This document shows positions 8,024 to 15,867 of a DNA stretch of 16,655 nucleotides, piece after piece. The notes beneath the pieces were generated by a model that worked only from the letters and a program-made list of their open reading frames with translations, did no database searches and was not told the origin of the DNA. Each line of letters opens with the position of its first letter. Position 1 is the first letter of the stretch. Location: the NCBI GenBank assembly GCA_051003795.1, contig JBPCKZ010000166.1, positions 1 to 16,655 of the forward strand. Reading direction: 5' to 3'. The position numbers were made by a program, and so were the translations under genes. This DNA is from JALYXS01 sp051003795 (GTDB taxonomy: Bacteria; Acidobacteriota; Terriglobia; Bryobacterales; Bryobacteraceae).

Positions 8024-9496
8024 ATGCCGGCATCCATTCTCACTCTCGATATCGGAACGTCCTCCGCGCGAACTCTGCTGTTCGACGCCGAAGGCAGCCA
8101 GGTCGAAGGATTCGGATCGCAGACTCCGTACCACGTCACAACTACGCCCGATGGCGGATGGGAGATCGATGCCGACCATCTGGTCGACCTCGCCGTGCAA
8201 AGCGTCTCCCAAATATACAAACAGTTGGCGGCCGCGAACGTCCAGCCGGCAGCGGTGGCGCTCGATACGTTCTGGCACAATGTGGTCGGCGTCGACGAAA
8301 GCGGCAGGCCCGTCACTCCGCTCATCCATGTATTCGATACGCGAAGCGCGGAGGCGGCCAAGCGGCTCGCCGGTAAAATCGACAACCGGGAGCAACACAA
8401 ACGCACCGGCTGCGTGCTGCATCCCAGCTATCTTCCCGCCAAGCTGCTCTGGCTCTCCGAAACGCGCCCCGATGCCTTCCGCTCGGCGCGGCAGTGGATG
8501 TCGATCGGAGCCTATCTTTTCTTGAAGCTGTTCGGACAACCGGTGGAGTCCACGTCGATGATCTCGGGCACGGGCCTCTGGAATCAGTGCGCGAACGACT
8601 ACGACTCGGGCATTCTCGACGTGCTGCCGGTGGATCGGAACCAACTTGCGCCGCCGGACGAGATGGATCGGCCGCTCACCGGTTTACTCCCGGAGTATGG
8701 TTCGCGGTGGCCTGGGCTGAACGGCATCCCATGGTTCCCGGCCTTGGGCGACGGCGCGTGCGACGATATCGGAAGCGGCTGCACCACGCCGGAGCGTTTC
8801 GCCCTGATGGTGGGAACCAGCGGAGCGATGCGCGCCGTGCTTGAACGCGAGAGCATTGAAATTCCGGAAGGGCTTTGGTGTTACCGCGTGGACCGGCGTC
8901 GCTTCGTTCTGGGCGGCGCACTTTCGAACGGGGGCGAGGTCTTCGCGTGGATGAAACGCACGCTCGCGCTGCCCGCGCCCGAGGAGATCGAAAAGCAAAT
9001 CGCCGCAATGACGCCGGGCGAGCATGGGTTGACGGTGCTGCCGCTCTTCGCCGGCGAAAGGTCGACGAAATGGCGCGCCGACGCCCGCGCCGCGATAACG
9101 GGCATGGCCTCGAACACCGGCCCGATGGACATTTTGCGCGCGTCGCTCGAATCCGTGTCGCTGCGGTTTCGCAATATTTACGACATCATGAAGGAATCGA
9201 TCGGCGCTCCGAAAGAAGTGATCGCGTCCGGCGGCGCGCTGCTTCACTCGCCCGCATGGACGCAGATGATGGCCGACGCGCTCGGGCACACCGTTGTCGC
9301 GTGCCTTGAAAAAGAGGCGACCAGCCGCGGAGCCGCCCTGCTCGCGCTCGAGCGGCTTGGTCTAATCAAGAGCGTGCAAGACGTGCCGGCGCACATGGGC
9401 GAAGCGTTCCAACCGATCGATGGGAATCGCAAGATCTACGATGACGAACTGCAAAAGCAGCGCCGTCTTTACACCAAACTATTCGAGGAGAACTGA
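8024..9496 (+). CDS. FGGY-family carbohydrate kinase, gluconokinase candidate
   Basis: A 490-residue ATP-dependent sugar kinase with the two-domain FGGY fold. ILTLDIGTSSARTLLFD at the N terminus is the first phosphate-binding motif. FPALGDGACDDIGSG holds Asp243, the likely catalytic base (compare Asp233 of XylB). MVGTSGAMR is the second phosphate segment and VIASGGALLHSPAWTQMMAD the adenosine-binding segment. Length is normal. The ATG at 8024 is chosen because homology starts there, although its ribosome binding site is poor. It is followed three bases later by a KdsC-like phosphatase and then 6-phosphogluconate dehydrogenase. That context favours D-gluconate, giving 6-phosphogluconate for the dehydrogenase. 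Xylulose or another polyol remains possible, since FGGY specificity cannot be read reliably from motifs. Confidence 0.9.
   Translation: MPASILTLDIGTSSARTLLFDAEGSQVEGFGSQTPYHVTTTPDGGWEIDADHLVDLAVQSVSQIYKQLAAANVQPAAVALDTFWHNVVGVDESGRPVTPLIHVFDTRSAEAAKRLAGKIDNREQHKRTGCVLHPSYLPAKLLWLSETRPDAFRSARQWMSIGAYLFLKLFGQPVESTSMISGTGLWNQCANDYDSGILDVLPVDRNQLAPPDEMDRPLTGLLPEYGSRWPGLNGIPWFPALGDGACDDIGSGCTTPERFALMVGTSGAMRAVLERESIEIPEGLWCYRVDRRRFVLGGALSNGGEVFAWMKRTLALPAPEEIEKQIAAMTPGEHGLTVLPLFAGERSTKWRADARAAITGMASNTGPMDILRASLESVSLRFRNIYDIMKESIGAPKEVIASGGALLHSPAWTQMMADALGHTVVACLEKEATSRGAALLALERLGLIKSVQDVPAHMGEAFQPIDGNRKIYDDELQKQRRLYTKLFEEN
9485..9490 (+). promoter_or_regulatory. Ribosome binding site supporting the TTG start at 9500
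   Basis: GAGGAG lies nine bases before TTG 9500, inside the last codons of the kinase gene. No ATG lies in frame near the homology start, so this site supports TTG initiation and tight coupling to the kinase. Confidence 0.6.
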
Positions 9497-9499
9497 GAC

Positions 9500-10033
9500 T
9501 TGTTGAATCAACTGGCTTCCCAGGTGAAGCTATTGCTGATGGACGTGGACGGCGTGATGACCGATGGGCATTTGTACAATGTTCCCGACGCGAGCGGCAA
9601 GATGGTCGAGACGAAAGGCTTCGATTCGCAGGACGGCATCGCGCTGCAGTGGTGCAATTGGAAGGGCATTAAAACCGGGCTGATCAGCGGGCGCGTATCG
9701 CCGGCAACGGTCGAGCGCGCCACGCAGACGAAGTTCACCTACGTGTATCAGGGGCACATCGAGAAGATCCCTATCCTCGAAGAAATTTTGGCCGATGCGA
9801 AACTGGATCGGAGCCAGGTGGCGTACATCGGAGACGATCTTACCGATATCGTCGTGATGCGGCGCGTGGGTTTTGCGATCGCGACGGCCAACGCGCGCGA
9901 TCAGGTGAAGCATGCCGCGCATTACGTCACGCGCCAATCGGGCGGGAGCGGAGCGGTCCGGGAAGTGATTGAAATTATCTTGCAAGCGCGGGGATTTTGG
10001 GCCGAGATCCTGGCGAAATACGAAGCCGAGTAG
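9500..10033 (+). CDS. kdsC: KdsC-like HAD phosphatase (Kdo-8-phosphate phosphatase family)
   Basis: A 177-residue single-domain HAD hydrolase without a large cap, the size and pattern of KdsC, which removes phosphate from 3-deoxy-D-manno-octulosonate 8-phosphate in lipid A core synthesis and acts as a tetramer. LLLMDVDGVMTDG gives the nucleophile Asp15 and acid/base Asp17. TGLISGR is motif II, and AYIGDDLTDIVVM is motif IV. The C-terminal GGSGAVRE matches the tail that KdsC inserts into the neighbouring active site. The start is TTG at 9500, three bases after the kinase stop; the gnd gene begins nine bases after its stop. No kdsA, kdsB or kdsD is nearby. The setting between a sugar kinase and Gnd suggests that it may act on another sugar phosphate, or clean up side products of the pathway. 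Family call strong, substrate uncertain. Confidence 0.85.
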   Translation: MLNQLASQVKLLLMDVDGVMTDGHLYNVPDASGKMVETKGFDSQDGIALQWCNWKGIKTGLISGRVSPATVERATQTKFTYVYQGHIEKIPILEEILADAKLDRSQVAYIGDDLTDIVVMRRVGFAIATANARDQVKHAAHYVTRQSGGSGAVREVIEIILQARGFWAEILAKYEAE

Positions 10034-10041
10034 GAAATCAT

Positions 10042-11499
10042 ATGGAAAAAGAAACTTGCGATATCGGATTGATCGGATTGGCCGTGATGGGCCAAAACCT
10101 GGTCCTCAACATGAACGATCACGGCTATCGCGTGGCCGTGTTCAACCGGACCGTTTCGAAGGTCGACGATTTCATCAAGGACGAAGCTAAGGGCACGCAG
10201 GTGGCGGGCGCGCACTCGATCGAGGAACTGATTGGCGGCCTGAAAAAGCCGCGGCGCGTGATGCTGATGGTGAAGGCCGGCGATACCGTCGACAAGATGA
10301 TCGACAGCCTGGTTCCGCTCCTCGAAAAGGGAGACATCCTGATCGACGGCGGCAACTCGCATTATCCCGATACCAACCGCCGGACGAAGGCTCTCGCGGA
10401 GAAAGGGATTTTATTTATCGGCACGGGCGTTTCAGGCGGCGAAGAGGGCGCGCGGTTCGGCCCGTCGATCATGCCCGGCGGCAATCCGGAAGCATGGCCC
10501 CATGTGAAAGAAATTTTCCAATCGATCGCGGCCAAGGTTGAGGACGGCACGCCGTGCTGCGATTGGGTGGGTGAAGATGGCGCGGGGCATTACGTGAAGA
10601 TGGTGCACAACGGCATCGAGTACGGCGACATGCAGTTGATCTGCGAGGCATACCAGCTATTGAAGGACGGCTTGGGCCTGAATGCGGCGGAGATGCACGA
10701 GGTTTTCGCGGAGTGGAATCGGGGAGAGCTCGATAGTTTCCTGATCGACATTACCAGCCGGATTTTCGCGAAAAACGACGAGGATGGGGAGCCGATGGTG
10801 GATAAAATCCTGGACAGTGCCGGCCAGAAGGGGACCGGAAAGTGGACCGCGATCAGCGCGCTCGATCTCGGGATGCCGGTAACGCTGATTGGCGAGGCGG
10901 TATTCGCGCGCTGCCTTTCGGCGCTGAAGGATGAGCGCGAGGCGGCGTCCAAAATTTTGCATGGTCCGGAGAAGCCGGCGGAGCGGGATCGCAAGGAATT
11001 CATCGAAGATGCGAGGCGGGCGCTCTATTGCTCGAAAATGATCTCATACGCGCAAGGTTACATGCTGCTGCGCGACGCCGCGAAAGAGCAGGGGTGGAAT
11101 CTGAACTTCGGCGGGATCGCTTTGATGTGGCGCGGCGGATGTATTATTCGCAGCCGTTTTCTGGAAAAAATAAAAGAAGCGTACGACAAGAATCCGCGGC
11201 TTACGAATTTATTGCTGGACGACTTCTTCAGCAAGTTATTGAACGATTATCAAGCGTCCTGGCGGCGCGCGATCGTGCAAGCGATTAACTACGGCGTGCC
11301 CACGCCGGCCTTTTCAACCGCGCTCTCGTTCTACGACGGATACCGGACGGCGCGTTTGCCCGCAAATCTGCTGCAAGCGCAGCGCGATTTCTTCGGAGCG
11401 CATACGTATGAACGCGTGGATAAACCGCGAGGGGAATTCTTCCACACGAACTGGACCGGGCGCGGCGGGAGAGTGGCTTCGGGGAGCTATAACGTCTGA
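10042..11499 (+). CDS. gnd: 6-phosphogluconate dehydrogenase, decarboxylating (long form)
   Basis: A 485-residue enzyme converting 6-phosphogluconate to ribulose 5-phosphate and CO2 with NADP reduction in the oxidative pentose phosphate pathway. The Rossmann motif is IGLIGLAVMGQNLVLNM. The following segment VFNRTVSK, with Asn-Arg-Thr, fits NADP use. LIDGGNSHYPDT and GTGVSGGEEGARFGPSIMPG bind substrate, with GAGHYVKMVHNGIEYGDMQ carrying the catalytic lysine. ILDSAGQKGTGKWT is the family signature. The C terminus (AHTYERVDKPRGEFFHTNW) is the tail that enters the partner subunit. The ATG at 10042 has AGGAA upstream. This is the last gene of the kinase-phosphatase-gnd operon. Its stop is one base from the end of the convergent gene at 11501, leaving no room for a terminator between them. 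Confidence 0.97.
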   Translation: MEKETCDIGLIGLAVMGQNLVLNMNDHGYRVAVFNRTVSKVDDFIKDEAKGTQVAGAHSIEELIGGLKKPRRVMLMVKAGDTVDKMIDSLVPLLEKGDILIDGGNSHYPDTNRRTKALAEKGILFIGTGVSGGEEGARFGPSIMPGGNPEAWPHVKEIFQSIAAKVEDGTPCCDWVGEDGAGHYVKMVHNGIEYGDMQLICEAYQLLKDGLGLNAAEMHEVFAEWNRGELDSFLIDITSRIFAKNDEDGEPMVDKILDSAGQKGTGKWTAISALDLGMPVTLIGEAVFARCLSALKDEREAASKILHGPEKPAERDRKEFIEDARRALYCSKMISYAQGYMLLRDAAKEQGWNLNFGGIALMWRGGCIIRSRFLEKIKEAYDKNPRLTNLLLDDFFSKLLNDYQASWRRAIVQAINYGVPTPAFSTALSFYDGYRTARLPANLLQAQRDFFGAHTYERVDKPRGEFFHTNWTGRGGRVASGSYNV

Positions 11500-11500
11500 A

Positions 11501-11944
11501 TCAAATTTTTACTTCCCAGGGCTGCTTTGGCTCGTGCAAATCGCGATCTTCCACCCGGTCGTACAAGTACACATTTGACACCGTGCCGAGCGCTTCGTTA
11601 TACAAGCTCGTCAGGCCCAGAGCTTCGCGCAGATCTTCCTGGTAAGCGTGAACGGCTTTCAACTCCGGGGCGAGAGCCGGTTTTCGCTTGCCGCTTGGAG
11701 TTTGCAAGAACTTCTGGTAACCGGCGTCCACGAGGGTCGCAATTTCCCCGCCGATCACGATTCCCGCGCGCTCGATCGTGCGGGGAGGCCCGCCCGGAAC
11801 GTCTTCGAGAATCGATGCCACGCCGTCGCGCATCACGCGCATGCGCCCGTTCGCCACCGCTTCGGTAACAAATCCAGCCCCGCGAGCCTTCTCCAAATAA
11901 TCGTTAAATCGAAGTGTCTTGATGGCGGCGCGGCGAAAGAACAT
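11501..11944 (-). CDS. Protein of unknown function (147 aa)
   Basis: I do not recognise the family. The protein is soluble in appearance, with no signal peptide or membrane segment and a mixed alpha/beta pattern. A glycine-rich middle (GIVIGGEIATLVDAGYQKFL, about 61-80) may be a small domain core. It is followed by a basic proline-containing linker (TPSGKRKPALAPELK) and a helical C terminus ending LYDRVEDRDLHEPKQPWEVK. The ATG at 11944 has TATAAT only six bases upstream, so the transcript may have almost no leader. It is divergent from glpK (38 bases between starts) and nearly abuts gnd. It could be linked to glycerol metabolism through the shared promoter region, but that is a guess. Confidence 0.65.
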   Translation of the reverse strand: MFFRRAAIKTLRFNDYLEKARGAGFVTEAVANGRMRVMRDGVASILEDVPGGPPRTIERAGIVIGGEIATLVDAGYQKFLQTPSGKRKPALAPELKAVHAYQEDLREALGLTSLYNEALGTVSNVYLYDRVEDRDLHEPKQPWEVKI

Positions 11945-11982
11945 GCCCCATTATAGAATTGCACCGGTATAGAATTGCGGAG
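11945..11982. promoter_or_regulatory. Compact divergent promoter with paired TATAGAATTGC repeats
   Basis: These 38 bases separate the 147-aa gene from glpK. TATAGAATTGC occurs twice, at 11952-11962 and 11968-11978, with a 16-base period. The plus-strand copies contain TATAGA, usable as a -10 for glpK. Read on the minus strand, 11950-11955 is TATAAT for the other gene. The only candidate ribosome site for glpK (GGAG, 11979-11982) touches the ATG, so very short or leaderless transcripts are possible. No good -35 is seen in either direction. Confidence 0.4.
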
Positions 11983-13488
11983 ATGCCGTTCATACTTTCG
12001 CTCGACGAGGGCACGAGCAGCGCGCGCGCCGCGCTTTACGATGAGGCCGGACGGCGCATCGCCATGGAATCGCTGCCGGTAAACTCCGCCTATCCGCGCC
12101 CGGGCTGGGTTGAGCAGGATGCGCTGGAAATTTGGCGGGCGCAAATCGGCTCGGCGCGCCAGGTGCTCGAGAGCGCACGCGTCGCCGCGTCTGAAATTAA
12201 CGCGATCGGAATTACGAATCAGCGCGAGACAACCGTCGTTTGGGATCGCAAGACCGGCCAGCCCATCTCTCCCGCGATCGTCTGGCAGTGCCGCCGCACG
12301 GCCGATTTTTGCACGGCGCTGGCCGGCTGGCCCGAAGCCGCCGCGATTACCCGCAAGACGGGGCTGGTGATCGACGCCTATTTTTCCGGCAGCAAGATCC
12401 GGTGGATTCTCGAAAATGTTCCCGGCGCGCGCCGGAAGGCCGCCGATGGCGAACTGCTCTTCGGCAACATCGATTCCTGGCTGATCTGGAATCTGACCAA
12501 CGGCAACGCGCATGTCACGGACTACTCGAACGCTTCGCGAACCATGCTGATGGACCTGCGAACGGGCGATTGGGACGACGAATTGCTGCGCATCTTCGAC
12601 ATACCGCGCGCGATGCTGCCCGCGATCGTCGATTCGTCCGGCGTTGCGGGAACGGCGGCCAAGGAATATTTCGGGGCGGAAATTCCCATCGCGGGGATCG
12701 CGGGCGATCAGCAAGCGGCGCTCGCCGGGCAGGCATGCTTCCGGGCGGGTCTGGCCAAGAACACGTATGGGACCGGATGTTTTGCGTTGTTGCATACGGG
12801 CGGGAGGCTTCCCGTGTCGAGTCACCACCTTCTCGGCACGCGCGCCGCATCCACGGACGGAGCGGCCGCGTTCGCGATCGAGGGCAGCGTGTTCGTGGCG
12901 GGTGCCGCGGTCCAATGGCTTCGCGATGAGCTCGGGGTCATTTCGACGGCCGCGGAATCCGAATCGCTGGCAACATCGGTCGCGGATAATGGCGGAGTCT
13001 ACTTCGTGCCGGCATTCGTGGGTCTCGGCGCTCCGCATTGGGATGCGGGCGCGCGCGGACTCATCGCGGGACTTACGCGCGGAAGCGGCAGGGCGCACAT
13101 CGCGCGAGCGGCGCTCGAGAGCATCGCATACCAGACGCGCGAATTGATGGACGCCATGGAAGCCGACGCCGGGGAACCGGTGAAAGAGTTGCGGGTGGAC
13201 GGAGGCGCGGCCAACAACAATTTTCTGATGCAGTTCCAGGCGGACATGCTGAACCGGCCGATTGTGAGGCCGGTCGATGTCGAGACCACCGCGCTCGGAG
13301 CCGCATACCTGGCCGGGCTTGCAACTGGGTATTGGTCGAGCGTGGGCGAAGTCGAGAGCTTTTGGCGGGCGGCACGGGTGTTCGAGCCGCGAATGCCTGC
13401 GAGCCAACGGGACCGGTTGTTCGCGGATTGGAAAACCGCAGTTCGCCGATGCAGCCTCACATTCCATGTTACAGAGCCGGGACCGTAA
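11983..13488 (+). CDS. glpK: Glycerol kinase
   Basis: A 501-residue FGGY kinase that phosphorylates glycerol to sn-glycerol 3-phosphate in the cytoplasm. ILSLDEGTSSARAALYD is the first phosphate motif. RPGWVEQDALEIW and GITNQRETTVVWDR are hallmarks of GlpK, with Arg81 and Glu82 matching the glycerol-binding Arg and Glu of E. coli. GIAGDQQAALAGQ carries the catalytic Asp, and LAKNTYGTGCFALLHTG and PAFVGLGAPHWDAGARG follow in the expected order. ELRVDGGAANNNFLMQFQAD is the C-domain nucleotide segment. Length is normal, and the C terminus (RRCSLTFHVTEPGP) departs from the family only in the last dozen residues. The ATG at 11983 fits the family start; a TTG eight codons upstream is possible. No glpF, glpD or regulator is in the window. 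Confidence 0.96.
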   Translation: MPFILSLDEGTSSARAALYDEAGRRIAMESLPVNSAYPRPGWVEQDALEIWRAQIGSARQVLESARVAASEINAIGITNQRETTVVWDRKTGQPISPAIVWQCRRTADFCTALAGWPEAAAITRKTGLVIDAYFSGSKIRWILENVPGARRKAADGELLFGNIDSWLIWNLTNGNAHVTDYSNASRTMLMDLRTGDWDDELLRIFDIPRAMLPAIVDSSGVAGTAAKEYFGAEIPIAGIAGDQQAALAGQACFRAGLAKNTYGTGCFALLHTGGRLPVSSHHLLGTRAASTDGAAAFAIEGSVFVAGAAVQWLRDELGVISTAAESESLATSVADNGGVYFVPAFVGLGAPHWDAGARGLIAGLTRGSGRAHIARAALESIAYQTRELMDAMEADAGEPVKELRVDGGAANNNFLMQFQADMLNRPIVRPVDVETTALGAAYLAGLATGYWSSVGEVESFWRAARVFEPRMPASQRDRLFADWKTAVRRCSLTFHVTEPGP

Positions 13489-13544
13489 GGAGCGGTTGCC
13501 GCTGAGGGCGCCTTGCTAACTACTAGCACGAACGCCGCCTTGAG

Positions 13545-14030
13545 AATCAAAACGTCGAATTCGCCGCTTGGATGGCGGGGGCATGGCGCGCCTCGCCCGC
13601 TGCTCTATGTGACCCCAGCGCAGATCAACTACCTGGTTCCGGCGGGCACCGCTGCGGGAACCGCGACCATCAACATCGTCAACGGCACCGGCAATGTCCC
13701 CAGCGGCACGGCCAATATCCAGGCCGTGCCGCCCGCGCTGTCCACCGCAAATGGGAACGGTCAAGGAGTGGTTGCTGCGACCGCCTATAAAACGATTGCG
13801 CCGACTACGCTGGCCATCCCCGTCCCGTGTACCAGTGCGATGGCGAACCCGGAAATTGCGTCGGCGTTCCGGTACGCGCGATCGCTCCATTCGATACCAC
13901 CGTTCCCTTGGCGGGAATCGATGAGGTTACCTTCGGAGTGCCCCTTTCCTTGCGCGGCAGCGGCGAAGTGGATATCTCACTAACGGTAGATGGAAACCAG
14001 TCCAACGTCGCGCGAATCGATATCGTTTAA
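13545..14030 (+). pseudogene. Decayed Solibacter-type C-terminal domain (TIGR03437-like) remnant
   Basis: Pieces of the C-terminal domain repeated in many large Solibacter secreted proteins can be read in three frames. DGGGMARLA (13571-13597) runs into PLLYVTPAQINYLVPAGTAA only after a one-base shift at about 13597. That frame continues through ANGNGQGVVAATAYKT to about 13795. PVYQCDGEPGNCVGVPV then lies in another frame (from about 13800), and this joins directly to AGIDEVTFGVPLSLRGSGEV and SLTVDGNQSNVARIDIV with a TAA at 14028-14030. Intact copies as I remember them have a longer middle section between these parts, so an internal deletion is likely. No upstream part of the host protein is present; glpK ends at 13488. 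The stop overlaps that of the convergent aldolase gene. No functional product is expected. The family name is from memory. Confidence 0.75.
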
Positions 14031-14803
14031 TCGGATCCGGCGAGACCTTCCGTCACCAGACGATGGAACTCGCGCACGGCTCCGAGGAACACCCCGATAT
14101 CGCTTCCGAGGCTGATGGCGCGAAATCCTTTCCGTATCCATCGCACCGATTCCCCGGGGGTGGGCGGCAAAAAGCCCGGTGCGACTCCGTGGCGACGGCA
14201 ACCATCCAGCAGCGCGTCCATTGCCTCCAGGAAACGCGGGTGGTCGAATTGTGCCGGGATACCCATCGAGACGGTGAGATCGTAGTGTCCCATCCAAGCG
14301 ACATCCAGGCCGGGAACAGCCAGGATGCCGTCGAGATTTTCGAAAGCGCGAACTGTCTCCACAATGGCGATCACCGTCGTCTCGTCATTCGCCTCGGTAA
14401 AGAATGAGGCGCCACCCGCGCGATAAAGGTCGTGCGCGATGCCGAGCGCCACGCCTCGCCGCCCCTCGGGTGCATACTTCAGTTGCGCAACGATATCGCG
14501 CATCTGGGCAGCGGTTTCGACCCGTGGAACCATCACGCCCTTGGCGCCCAGATCGAGCACCCGGGAGAGGGGCGCGGCGTTCAGGTCCGGCACGCGAACC
14601 ATCGGCGTAATCCCGGTGCCCCTGCAGCAGGCGATCAGTTCCGCAACCTGGGCGATGCCGCAGCGGCCATGCTCCATGTCGAAGATGACGAACTCCATGC
14701 CGGCGGCCGCCAACATGGGGCCGATGCCCGGCGAGAAAAGATCGAGCACCATTTGCCCGAAGACGGGTTGATTCTGTTTCAGCGCCTCTTTGAATCGGTT
14801 CAT
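14027..14803 (-). CDS. HpcH/HpaI family class II aldolase
   Basis: A 258-residue metal-dependent aldolase/lyase of the HpcH/HpaI (GarL, RhmA, YfaU) family, which splits 2-keto-3-deoxy sugar acids or related hydroxy-keto acids to pyruvate plus an aldehyde. FVIFDMEHG supplies His45 as the general base and MVRVP Arg70 for the pyruvate carboxylate. Glu149 (AIVETVRA) and Asp175 in MGHYDLTVSMGIP are the likely metal ligands. LDLGAKGVMVPRVET is the conserved strand-loop. Length is normal. The ATG overlaps the TGA of the upstream dehydrogenase gene (ATGA), so the two are translationally coupled and probably work on the same compound. Citrate-lyase-like members are less likely given the length and motifs. 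The exact substrate cannot be inferred. Confidence 0.9.
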   Translation of the reverse strand: MNRFKEALKQNQPVFGQMVLDLFSPGIGPMLAAAGMEFVIFDMEHGRCGIAQVAELIACCRGTGITPMVRVPDLNAAPLSRVLDLGAKGVMVPRVETAAQMRDIVAQLKYAPEGRRGVALGIAHDLYRAGGASFFTEANDETTVIAIVETVRAFENLDGILAVPGLDVAWMGHYDLTVSMGIPAQFDHPRFLEAMDALLDGCRRHGVAPGFLPPTPGESVRWIRKGFRAISLGSDIGVFLGAVREFHRLVTEGLAGSD

Positions 14804-15867
14804 GTCCGCACGTTTCCGTCACGATCGCGATAGCGCTCTAATTTGCGAAGGAAACCGGGCCGGGCAAGGACTTCGCGATTTACCACATGGGGCGGGACTT
14901 CTCCGCGCGCAATGAGGAGAGCTCCTTCGCAATCGATGCGGCCCATATCGCGGAACAGTTCCTCCGACCAACAGACGGAGTGCGACGTGAGAATCACGTT
15001 GTCCATTCGCACAAGCGGCGATTCGCGGTCAAGCGGTTCATTTTCGAATACATCCAAAGCGGCTCCGCCGATGCGGCGGGAAGCAAGCGCCTCGATGAGC
15101 GCGTCTTCCCGCACAATCGCGCCGCGCGCCGTGTTGATGAGGACCGCATCCGGCTTCATCCAGCCCAACTCGCGCTCGCCGATCATGCCCCGCGTCCGAG
15201 GAGTCAACGGACAATTCACCAGAACGTAGTCGCTGAAGCGCATCAGTTCTTCCAGGCCGACCATTTCGACGCCGAGGCTGGCCGCCGTTTCGCGATCCAC
15301 CCAAGGATCGAAGCTCAGAAACCGGCCCACGTCGAAGTTGCGCAGCAGGCGGACGGCTTCGCGGGCAATGTTTCCCAGGCCAATGGTACCAACCACGCGG
15401 CCTCGCGGCTCACGGCCAAGCTCGCGGGTGCTCTCCGCCCACGCTCCCGCGCGGACCATCCGATCTTTCGCCACGAGGCGGTGGGAGGCGGCTAATACCA
15501 ACAGCACGATCGATTCCGCCACGGGCCTGACAACCCCGGCCGGCGTGATAAAGACGGCGATGTCGCGGGCCGTGCAAGCCGCGAGATCCACGTTGTCGTA
15601 CCCCACTCCGCAACGGCCGATGGCGCTCAGCCTCTCCACGCCTTGCAGGGACGCTTCCGCGATTCGGGGCTTGAGCGAAATCAGGACATCCACCGCGGAG
15701 ATCTGATCCGGAGTGTAAGTAGGGCGGTAGTCTTCCAGAAATCGATAAGAAATGCCTGGCCGGTCTTTCAGAACCGAGAGCCCGATATCGGGAAAGGCCG
15801 TCTGGCCGCTCTCGTTCAGGAAATCGGCCGAAAAGGCGATTTCAAAGCGGGACGCGGGTGGCATCAT
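14800..15867 (-). CDS. D-isomer-specific 2-hydroxyacid dehydrogenase (phosphoglycerate dehydrogenase-like)
   Basis: A 355-residue NAD(P)-dependent dehydrogenase of the D-2-hydroxyacid family (SerA, glyoxylate/hydroxypyruvate reductase, D-lactate dehydrogenase). VVGTIGLGNIAREAVRLL (158-175) is the nucleotide-binding loop. SFDPWVD ends the second strand with an acidic residue, favouring NAD. Arg248 (NTARGAIVRE), Glu277 (DVFENEP) and His296 (TSHSVCW) form the usual catalytic set. There is no C-terminal ACT domain, and the length is too short for the regulated SerA form, so a catabolic role is more likely than serine synthesis. The gene starts at the tandem ATG 15867 or 15864, with AAAAGG upstream. 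It is first in an operon with the HpcH/HpaI aldolase; together they suggest breakdown of a hydroxy- or keto-sugar acid. Confidence 0.92.
   Translation of the reverse strand: MMPPASRFEIAFSADFLNESGQTAFPDIGLSVLKDRPGISYRFLEDYRPTYTPDQISAVDVLISLKPRIAEASLQGVERLSAIGRCGVGYDNVDLAACTARDIAVFITPAGVVRPVAESIVLLVLAASHRLVAKDRMVRAGAWAESTRELGREPRGRVVGTIGLGNIAREAVRLLRNFDVGRFLSFDPWVDRETAASLGVEMVGLEELMRFSDYVLVNCPLTPRTRGMIGERELGWMKPDAVLINTARGAIVREDALIEALASRRIGGAALDVFENEPLDRESPLVRMDNVILTSHSVCWSEELFRDMGRIDCEGALLIARGEVPPHVVNREVLARPGFLRKLERYRDRDGNVRT

Noticed and set aside
7964..8644. Upstream extension of the creatininase frame on the minus strand
   Set aside because: It lies antisense to the kinase gene, and family similarity begins only at the ATG at 7963.
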